A stretch of 5,391 bases of DNA from Proteiniphilum sp. GTDB taxonomy: Bacteria; Bacteroidota; Bacteroidia; Bacteroidales; Dysgonomonadaceae. Positions 1-4,468 of this stretch are shown piece by piece. The notes beneath the pieces are model-generated. The model made no database searches. It had not been told where the DNA came from and was given only the letters and a program-made list of their open reading frames with translations. The position numbers were made by a program, and so were the translations under genes. Every line of letters starts with the position of its first letter. Position 1 is the first letter of the stretch. Location: NCBI GenBank assembly GCA_016649795.1, contig JAENWZ010000166.1, positions 1-5,391 of the forward strand, in the 5' to 3' direction.

Positions 1-67
1 AAAAATGAAAAGTTTGAGATTTGTAGGTAAATAGGTTTCGAAGTTTTGATATTTGAGTTTAATAAGA

Positions 68-163
68 ATTGATAACTGAACACTGAAGGCTGAAAGCTGA
101 TCGCTGAAAGCTGAGAGCTGACAACTTATAGCTGAACGCTGAGCTGACAAATGATAACTGAAG
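68..163. repeat. Degenerate heptanucleotide tandem repeat (RCTGANN)
   Basis: From 68 the sequence divides into 7-bp units: ATTGATA, ACTGAAC, ACTGAAG, GCTGAAA, GCTGATC, GCTGAAA, GCTGAGA, GCTGACA, ACTTATA, GCTGAAC, a 5-bp unit GCTGA (138-142), GCTGACA, AATGATA, ACTGAAG. All units but one carry TGA at the same place, at 70, 77, 84, 91, 98, 105, 112, 119, 133, 140, 145, 152 and 159. Since 7 is not a multiple of 3, these TGAs close all three plus-strand frames repeatedly. The array stops within 3 bp of the rfbC start at 166. The period is seen directly; its function is unknown. It may be a dispersed intergenic repeat, but this cannot be tested within one window. Confidence 0.85.
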
Positions 164-165
164 GG

Positions 166-693
166 ATGAAAATCGTAAAAACCGAAATTGAGGGAGTCGT
201 CATTATAGAACCGAGAGTCTTCGGTGATGAACGGGGTTATTTTTTCGAATCTTTCTCACAAAGAGAGTTTGAGGAGAAAGTGTCTGAAACCGTTTTCCTG
301 CAAGACAACGAAAGTAAATCGAAATATGGTGTACTGCGCGGATTGCATTTTCAGAAACCACCCTTCGAGCAGGCTAAACTGGCGCGGGTGGTCAAAGGTA
401 AAGTGCTAGATGTTGCCGTGGATATACGCAAAGATTCCCCCACTTACGGCAAACATGTTTCAACTGAACTGTCGGGAGAGAACAAACGTCAGATATTCAT
501 ACCGAGGGGGTTTGCACACGGCTTTGTAGTACTGAGTGAAGAGGTGATCTTCCAGTATAAATGTGATAACTATTACATGCCGGATTATGAAGGAGCTCTC
601 CTCTGGAATGATCCCCAACTCAATATAGACTGGAATCTCCCCATGGAGGATATCATTCTATCGGAAAAAGACAGATTAAACCCCGCCTTATGA
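166..693 (+). CDS. rfbC: dTDP-4-dehydrorhamnose 3,5-epimerase (RmlC)
   Basis: This cytoplasmic, cupin-fold enzyme epimerises C3 and C5 of dTDP-4-keto-6-deoxy-D-glucose, the third step of dTDP-L-rhamnose synthesis. From the start at 166 it is 175 residues, a normal family length. Visible signatures are FGDERGYFFESF (19-30), GVLRGLHFQ (55-63) with Arg58 and the catalytic-base His61, IPRGFAHGF (112-120), FQYKCDNYY (129-137) with the probable catalytic Tyr131, WNDP (147-150) and a C-terminal SEKD (166-169), whose Asp probably pairs with the His as in Salmonella RmlC. An ATG at 151 would add five residues, but it lies inside the heptad repeat, and family members usually begin like MKIVKTEI; I therefore chose 166. 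AAGGG lies immediately before the ATG, too close for a normal ribosome site. The stop overlaps the rfbB start as ATGA, which suggests translational coupling. No promoter is obvious between the window edge and the gene, so transcription may come from upstream. Confidence 0.95.
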   Translation: MKIVKTEIEGVVIIEPRVFGDERGYFFESFSQREFEEKVSETVFLQDNESKSKYGVLRGLHFQKPPFEQAKLARVVKGKVLDVAVDIRKDSPTYGKHVSTELSGENKRQIFIPRGFAHGFVVLSEEVIFQYKCDNYYMPDYEGALLWNDPQLNIDWNLPMEDIILSEKDRLNPAL

Positions 694-1721
694 GAAACAT
701 ACTAATCACCGGTGGAGCCGGCTTTATTGGCTCACATGTAGTGAGGTTGTTCGTAAACAGTTATCCTCACTATCAGATTATCAATCTCGATAAGCTGACA
801 TATGCCGGCAATCTGGCCAATCTGAAAGATATTGAAGAAAAGCCTAATTACAGGTTCGTGAAAGGAGATATCTGTGACTTCGAAAAAATGAGAGAGGTCA
901 TCACTACTTTTCAGATCGATGCTGTTATACACCTGGCAGCCGAAAGCCATGTCGATCGATCCATCACCGACCCCTTCTCCTTTGCCAGAACCAACGTGCT
1001 GGGTACACTCAATCTGCTGCAGGCAACCAAAGAGCAGTGGAAAGAGAGTTACGATAATAAACTCTTTTATCATGTCTCCACCGATGAGGTATATGGTGCC
1101 CTTGAATTCGACAACAGACTCTTCACTGAGAAGAGTGCCTACGATCCACATAGTCCCTATTCTGCGTCAAAAGCATCCTCCGATCATTTTGTCCGTGCCT
1201 ATCACGACACCTACGGGCTGCCAACCCTTATCTCCAACTGTTCCAATAACTACGGACCCTATCAGTTCCCGGAGAAGCTGATCCCTCTCTTCATTCACAA
1301 TATTTGTCAAAATAAACCCCTTCCCGTTTATGGCAAAGGAGAGAACATCAGAGACTGGCTCTATGTGGAAGATCATGCCCGCGCTATTGATCTGATATTC
1401 CACCGGGGAGCTGTGGGGGCGACCTATAATATCGGAGGGCTTAATGAATGGAGAAATATGGATCTGATTAATCTCCTTATTAAAACCACAGACAGGCTAT
1501 TGGGCAGAGTAGAGGGGACATCGGAGAAGCTGATCACTTATGTCACCGACCGTGCCGGACACGATCTGCGTTATGCCATTGATGCCTCAAAGATAAAGAA
1601 TGAACTTGAATGGGAGCCTTCTCTCCAGTTTGAAGAGGGGATCGAGGAAACTGTCCGCTGGTACCTCGGACATCAGGAGTGGCTGGACGATATTGCAAGC
1701 AGAGCATGCAGGGATCGTTAA
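690..1721 (+). CDS. rfbB: dTDP-glucose 4,6-dehydratase (RmlB)
   Basis: This NAD-dependent extended short-chain dehydrogenase converts dTDP-glucose to dTDP-4-keto-6-deoxy-glucose, the substrate of the RfbC encoded just upstream. The 343-residue product has the Rossmann glycine motif GGAGFIG (8-14), HLAAESHVDRS (81-91), the catalytic STDEVYG (130-136) with Thr131, Asp132 and Glu133 as the family triad, and the YSASK pair Tyr157/Lys161. NNYGPYQFPEKLIP (186-199), RDWLYVEDHARA (221-232) and DRAGHDLRYAID (287-298) are typical substrate-binding and C-terminal RmlB segments. The Asp-Glu after Thr131 separates it from UDP-glucose 4-epimerases. It overlaps rfbC by four bases. The C-terminus ends soon after EWLDDIASRACRDR, without the aromatic-rich tail many homologues carry, so it is slightly short; reading the other two frames downstream did not recover such a tail. 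Identity is firm. Confidence 0.96.
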   Translation: MRNILITGGAGFIGSHVVRLFVNSYPHYQIINLDKLTYAGNLANLKDIEEKPNYRFVKGDICDFEKMREVITTFQIDAVIHLAAESHVDRSITDPFSFARTNVLGTLNLLQATKEQWKESYDNKLFYHVSTDEVYGALEFDNRLFTEKSAYDPHSPYSASKASSDHFVRAYHDTYGLPTLISNCSNNYGPYQFPEKLIPLFIHNICQNKPLPVYGKGENIRDWLYVEDHARAIDLIFHRGAVGATYNIGGLNEWRNMDLINLLIKTTDRLLGRVEGTSEKLITYVTDRAGHDLRYAIDASKIKNELEWEPSLQFEEGIEETVRWYLGHQEWLDDIASRACRDR

Positions 1722-1767
1722 AGAGTGTTGCCACTGTCGGTCAGAGGTAAACAGCTCTACTCTAAAT

Positions 1768-1798
1768 GTTGTGAATAGTTCATTTTTTGCTATCTTTG
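1768..1798 (+). promoter_or_regulatory. Bacteroidota-type promoter for the HAD gene
   Basis: GTTG (1768-1771) lies 19 bp before TATCTTTG (1791-1798), matching the known Bacteroidota housekeeping pattern of a TTTG-like -33 box and a TAnnTTTG -7 box. Transcription should begin near 1803-1806, giving a leader of roughly 33 nt before the ATG at 1838. This implies that the HAD gene is transcribed separately from rfbCB and that any start codon before 1803 is outside this transcript. Confidence 0.75.
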
Positions 1799-1837
1799 CA
1801 TCCCGATAAACAGATATTATTAAAGTCAGGAAAACCC

Positions 1838-2260
1838 ATGGTTATAGCAGTAGACTTCGATGGAACCATCGTCGAGCATGAATATCCCGCGATAGGCAAA
1901 CCCATCCCTTTTGCCATTGAGACCCTCCTTCAATTACAAAAAGATAACCACAAACTGATTCTGTGGACTGTACGTGAAGGGCAGCTTCTGCAGGATGCCA
2001 TTGATTATTGTGCCGAAAAAGGAATCTACTTTTACGCTGAAAATGCAAATCATCCCGGGGAGGATAAGGAAAAAGCCTCCCGAAAACTGGGCGCTGATCT
2101 TTTTATCGATGACCGCAATCTGGGGGGGCTCCCTGACTGGGGAGTGATCTACAACGCTGTGAACGCTACCGTGAACAACAGCAATGCGCTGCATCTTATG
2201 GCAGGAGCATCAGCCATGCCTGAGCCAAAGAAAAAGCGTGGTCTTTTCGGGTGGAAGTGA
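1838..2260 (+). CDS. Small HAD-superfamily hydrolase, BT_0820-like
   Basis: The 140-residue protein has the HAD core with almost no cap: motif I DFDGT (6-10; Asp6 nucleophile, Asp8 acid/base), motif II Thr44 in LILWTVREG, a likely motif III Lys83 in SRKLGADLF and motif IV DD (91-92) in FIDDRNLGGLPDWG. All expected catalytic residues are present, so it is probably an active Mg-dependent phosphatase; the substrate is unknown. From memory it closely resembles the structurally solved B. thetaiotaomicron protein BT_0820, also of unknown role. The start was chosen at 1838 because the core begins there, AGGAAAA lies just before it, and a longer reading from TTG at 1787 would start inside the promoter. 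The last 12 residues, including KKKRG, form a basic tail beyond the core. A role in sugar-phosphate metabolism would fit its rfbCB neighbours, but the separate promoter weakens that link. Confidence 0.88.
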   Translation: MVIAVDFDGTIVEHEYPAIGKPIPFAIETLLQLQKDNHKLILWTVREGQLLQDAIDYCAEKGIYFYAENANHPGEDKEKASRKLGADLFIDDRNLGGLPDWGVIYNAVNATVNNSNALHLMAGASAMPEPKKKRGLFGWK

Positions 2261-2296
2261 ATATCCCGGACATCTCTGTCTCAATATAACAGTGCC

Positions 2297-2324
2297 GCCG
2301 CTAGTAACTTGCACTTCGCAGTTC
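2297..2324. repeat. Possible second heptad-like repeat between convergent genes
   Basis: The gap between the convergent HAD and barrel genes contains GCCGCTA, GTAACTT, GCACTTC and GCAGTTC in exact 7-bp phase. The last two units differ at one position, but the first two match more loosely. On the other strand the last two units read GAACTGC and GAAGTGC. It resembles the array before rfbC in period only, and four units are few enough for chance. The segment also contains a bulged inverted repeat (AACTTGC / GCAGTT) without a T-run on either strand, so I do not call it a terminator. Confidence 0.35.
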
Positions 2325-2335
2325 AAATTAAAAAA

Positions 2336-2881
2336 TCAAAATCCGATATTGTATCCTATGCTGATGCCGGGGGTAAAGAAGTTTTTGTTGCGGATCGCGC
2401 TCACTTTGTTACCAAAACCCATATCACAGAATAGAGAGAAATCAAAATTCCGGTAAGCATAACCGGCCATGGGTGAAAAAGCAAATCCTGTATAACCACT
2501 CGCTCCAATCACAACACCCATACGTGGTTCAACGAATAATCCCTCTGTTAGTCCCTGCTGAGTGAAACGATATCCCGCCAGGAACATGATATAGTTAAAC
2601 GCATCGTCTTTGTCGTTGAACATGCTGCCAAGAAATTTTCCTTCTCCATACGGGTTGTTGAAACCTTTGACGCTCAACGAGATATAGTTGTACGGGTTTT
2701 GTGAAATGAGATTGTCATATGTGAGCCACCCAATTGTCCCGCCCAAACCGAATTTTTTATCGCGTTCTGTATTCACTACGAAGCCGGCATCACCGGATAT
2801 ATGGACATAATTGCTCTTTTGTGCTTGCGTTGCTGTCAATGTGACCACGGTGAACAGTAGAATAAATATTGTTTTTTTCAT
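2336..2881 (-). CDS. Secreted protein, probable small outer-membrane beta-barrel
   Basis: I do not recognise a named family. The 181-residue product starts with a clear Sec signal peptide: Lys2-Lys3, a hydrophobic core about 4-16, and a likely signal peptidase I site after Ala20 (TQA before Gln21). No Cys follows the cleavage site, so it is not a lipoprotein. The mature part is rich in Gly and aromatic residues, with alternating hydrophobic stretches such as FGLGGTIGWLTY (44-55), YIMFLAGYRF (97-106), LFVEPRMGVVIGASGY (115-130) and FSPMAGYAYRNFDFSLF (135-151). It ends GISIGYNIGF, and a C-terminal Phe is typical of outer-membrane barrels inserted by the Bam machinery. About eight strands would fit the length. 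It is a single-gene unit with its own promoter, convergent with the HAD gene and divergent from glyA. The ligand or role is unknown; a periplasmic beta-rich protein remains possible. Confidence 0.8.
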   Translation of the reverse strand: MKKTIFILLFTVVTLTATQAQKSNYVHISGDAGFVVNTERDKKFGLGGTIGWLTYDNLISQNPYNYISLSVKGFNNPYGEGKFLGSMFNDKDDAFNYIMFLAGYRFTQQGLTEGLFVEPRMGVVIGASGYTGFAFSPMAGYAYRNFDFSLFCDMGFGNKVSAIRNKNFFTPGISIGYNIGF

Positions 2882-2910
2882 TTTTGTAGATTGTTTTAAA
2901 TTAATATATG

Positions 2911-2941
2911 CAAATATATCTACTTAATTCTGATTATCAAA
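2911..2941 (-). promoter_or_regulatory. Promoter of the beta-barrel gene
   Basis: On the minus strand TTTG (plus-strand CAAA at 2938-2941) lies exactly 19 bp before TATATTTG (plus-strand CAAATATA at 2911-2918). This is the best match to the Bacteroidota -33/-7 consensus in the window. Transcription would start near 2904-2906, leaving a short AT-rich leader of about 24 nt before the ATG at 2881. Confidence 0.82.
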
Positions 2942-2964
2942 AAAAATTTATTCAGTTTAAATAA

Positions 2965-3024
2965 CTTAACGAAAATGTTCTAAGTAAATTTGTCCTCTGC
3001 TTACATTGCTTAACGAAAATGTTC
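2965..3024. repeat. Pair of perfect 16-bp direct repeats, probable operator
   Basis: CTTAACGAAAATGTTC occurs at 2965-2980 and again at 3009-3024, identical over all 16 bases and 44 bp apart start to start, about four helical turns. Each copy is followed after 4 or 2 bp by a TAnnTTTG box (2985-2992 and 3027-3034). The second copy fills almost the whole spacer of the glyA promoter. Each copy has a weak internal dyad, AAC-N6-GTT. The repeats are seen directly; that they bind a regulator is inference from their position and spacing. I do not recognise the factor. Confidence 0.8.
2985..2992 (+). promoter_or_regulatory. Possible distal -7 box upstream of glyA
   Basis: TAAATTTG matches TAnnTTTG and sits 4 bp after the first 16-bp repeat, mirroring the arrangement at the proximal promoter. 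No TTTG-like -33 box lies at the right distance (the position reads ATAA, 2961-2964), so if it works it would be weak or need an activator. It could instead be a chance match in AT-rich DNA or a duplicated relic of the proximal promoter. Confidence 0.4.
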
Positions 3025-3034
3025 ACTAACTTTG
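3005..3034 (+). promoter_or_regulatory. Proximal glyA promoter
   Basis: ATTG (3005-3008) and TAACTTTG (3027-3034) are separated by 18 bp and fit the Bacteroidota -33/-7 pattern. The spacer consists of the second 16-bp repeat plus two bases, so a protein bound there would compete with or contact the polymerase. Transcription should start near 3039-3041, giving a leader of about 24 nt. Confidence 0.72.
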
Positions 3035-3038
3035 CAAG

Positions 3039-3062
3039 ATGAATTTGAATAAATCAATATAG
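3039..3062 (+). other. Seven-codon minimal ORF before glyA
   Basis: ATG at 3039 opens MNLNKSI and stops with TAG at 3060-3062, one base before the glyA ATG. It coincides with the predicted transcription start, so it could only be read as a leaderless ORF. No ribosome site precedes it and there is no run of Gly or Ser codons of the kind expected for attenuation. It is listed because its stop nearly abuts the glyA start; it is probably incidental. Confidence 0.15.
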
Positions 3063-3063
3063 T

Positions 3064-4344
3064 ATGCAACAGGATAGACAACTCTTTGAGATTATAGGAA
3101 AAGAACGTGAGCGACAACTGAAAGGAATAGAACTAATTGCCTCTGAGAACTTTGTAAGTGAGCAGGTGATGCAGTCTATGGGATCGGTATTGACCAACAA
3201 ATATGCTGAGGGGTATCCCGGAAGACGTTATTATGGTGGATGTGAAGTGGTGGATCTGAGTGAGCAGCTGGCTATCGACAGGTTGAAAAAGTTGTTTGGT
3301 GCCGAATGGGTGAATGTACAACCACACTCGGGAGCACAGGCCAATGCTGCCGTCTTTCTGGCTTGCCTGAAGGCGGGAGATGCTTTTATGGGATTGAACC
3401 TGTCACATGGAGGTCACCTTTCGCACGGCTCTCCTGTCAATTTTTCCGGATTGATGTTTAGACCGATAGCCTACAATGTGCGGGAAGATGATCAGCTGGT
3501 GGATTACGATCAACTGGAATCGGTAGCCCGTGCCGAACGTCCTAGACTGATTATTGCCGGTGCATCTGCCTATTCACGCGAATGGGATTATGCACGTATC
3601 CGCAAAGTAGCCGATGAGATTGGAGCCATCTTTATGGTCGATATGGCGCATCCTGCAGGACTGATCGCGGCGGGACTACTTGAGAATCCGCTGAAGCATG
3701 CACATATTGTCACCTCAACAACGCACAAGACACTCCGTGGTCCGCGTGGCGGGGTGATACTGATGGGCAGGGACTTTGAGAATCCCTGGGGTATCACTAC
3801 ACCGAAAGGAGAGGTGAAGATGATGTCGGCACTGCTGGATTCGGCTGTCTTTCCGGGAATGCAGGGTGGCCCACTGAAGCATGTTATCGCAGCCAAGGCT
3901 GTTTCGTTCTATGAAGCGCTGCAGCCGGAATACAATATCTACCAGGCTCAGGTAAAGAAAAATGCCGCTGTAATGGCACAAGCGTTTATCGATAAGGGTT
4001 ACAAGGTGGTGTCGGGAGGTACGGACAACCACTGCATTTTGGTGGATCTGCGCACCAAGTTCGCTGATCTGACAGGTAAAGTGGCAGAGAAAGTGCTTGT
4101 TGAAGCAGATATTACGACAAATAAAAATATGGTGCCTTTCGACAGCCGGTCGCCTTTCCAGACCTCCGGTCTTCGTTTCGGTACTCCCGCCATCACAACC
4201 AGAGGAGCGAAAGAACCGCTGATGAGCGAAATTGTGGAAATGATTGATAGTGTACTTTCAAACGTGGAAGATAGCAAGATAATCACATCGGTGCGCGAAA
4301 AAGTAAATGCAACAATGAAGCAATATCCGCTTTTTGCGTGGTAA
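3064..4344 (+). CDS. glyA: Serine hydroxymethyltransferase
   Basis: This cytoplasmic PLP enzyme interconverts serine plus tetrahydrofolate with glycine plus 5,10-methylene-tetrahydrofolate, the main source of one-carbon units for purine, thymidylate and methionine synthesis. The 426-residue product is full length. It shows ELIASENF (23-30), NKYAEGYPGRRYYGG (45-59), the cofactor-contacting VDMAH (192-196; Asp193, His196) and STTHKTLRGPRGG (218-230), where Lys222 is the Schiff-base lysine. FPGMQGGP (263-270) and SGLRFGTPA (368-376), with the substrate-carboxylate Arg371, complete the fold type I signature. The start at 3064 places ELIASENF at the usual distance from the N-terminus. No Shine-Dalgarno is visible, as is common in this phylum. 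It is a single-gene unit with a promoter bearing twin 16-bp repeats and an intrinsic terminator. No residue that matters is missing. Confidence 0.98.
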   Translation: MQQDRQLFEIIGKERERQLKGIELIASENFVSEQVMQSMGSVLTNKYAEGYPGRRYYGGCEVVDLSEQLAIDRLKKLFGAEWVNVQPHSGAQANAAVFLACLKAGDAFMGLNLSHGGHLSHGSPVNFSGLMFRPIAYNVREDDQLVDYDQLESVARAERPRLIIAGASAYSREWDYARIRKVADEIGAIFMVDMAHPAGLIAAGLLENPLKHAHIVTSTTHKTLRGPRGGVILMGRDFENPWGITTPKGEVKMMSALLDSAVFPGMQGGPLKHVIAAKAVSFYEALQPEYNIYQAQVKKNAAVMAQAFIDKGYKVVSGGTDNHCILVDLRTKFADLTGKVAEKVLVEADITTNKNMVPFDSRSPFQTSGLRFGTPAITTRGAKEPLMSEIVEMIDSVLSNVEDSKIITSVREKVNATMKQYPLFAW

Positions 4345-4352
4345 CAGCTCTG

Positions 4353-4384
4353 CCGGGTTCCCGGTTCTACTTTAGATGATAAAG
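4353..4384 (+). other. Two short inverted repeats after glyA
   Basis: CCGG-GTTC-CCGG (4353-4364) and CTTTA-GATGA-TAAAG (4370-4384) are perfect small inverted repeats lying between the glyA stop and its terminator. Each could form a small hairpin in the 3' untranslated RNA. Neither has a T-run. They may stabilise the transcript end or be chance. Confidence 0.3.
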
Positions 4385-4395
4385 GAAAATAAGTG

Positions 4396-4429
4396 ATGAG
4401 GAATGGATGAACTGTTCCTCATTTTTTTT
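4396..4429 (+). terminator. Rho-independent terminator of glyA
   Basis: ATGAGGAA (4396-4403) pairs perfectly with TTCCTCAT (4415-4422) across an 11-nt loop, and the 3' arm runs into eight consecutive Ts (4422-4429). It lies about 50 bp after the glyA stop and before recG, so it ends the glyA transcript and insulates recG. It is the only strong intrinsic terminator I found in the window. Confidence 0.88.
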
Positions 4430-4436
4430 AATTTTG
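4429..4436 (+). promoter_or_regulatory. -7 box of the recG promoter, overlapping the glyA terminator
   Basis: TAATTTTG matches TAnnTTTG. Its first T is the last T of the terminator T-run, so the hairpin lies in the spacer and -33 region. The -33 position 19 bp upstream reads GATG (4406-4409), a poor match, so the promoter is probably weak. The predicted start near 4441-4443 gives a leader of about 27 nt before the recG ATG, similar to the other units here. Confidence 0.55.
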
Positions 4437-4468
4437 TACCATACTCGACACCGTACCAGGTAATCTGA

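Noticed and set aside
68..163. CRISPR-like array
   Set aside because: The units are 7 bp with no spacers, and no cas gene is present.
732..1151. 139-codon open frame on the minus strand inside rfbB
   Set aside because: Fully antisense to a conserved enzyme, with composition expected from the complementary strand and no own promoter.
919..1281. 120-codon plus-strand frame inside rfbB
   Set aside because: Out of frame with rfbB, low-complexity Pro/Ser/Thr-rich translation, and covers the catalytic part of RfbB.
1744..1760. Small inverted repeat AGAG...CTCT after rfbB as a terminator
   Set aside because: The stem is only 4 bp and no T-run follows directly, so it does not meet the criteria for an intrinsic terminator.
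1600..1809. 69-codon plus-strand frame running past the rfbB stop
   Set aside because: I tested it as a possible frameshifted rfbB tail, but the residues after 1690 do not look like an RmlB C-terminus, and it runs through the HAD promoter.
1787..1837. Seventeen-residue N-terminal extension of the HAD protein from a TTG start
   Set aside because: The TTG lies within the promoter (before the expected transcript start), the extension has no family similarity that I can see, and the HAD core begins right after the ATG at 1838.
2271..2282. Small hairpin GACA-TCTC-TGTC after the HAD gene as a terminator
   Set aside because: The stem is four base pairs and no T-run follows.
3588..4286. Overlapping minus-strand open frames opposite glyA
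   Set aside because: They are mutually overlapping shadows of the conserved glyA coding sequence without motifs.
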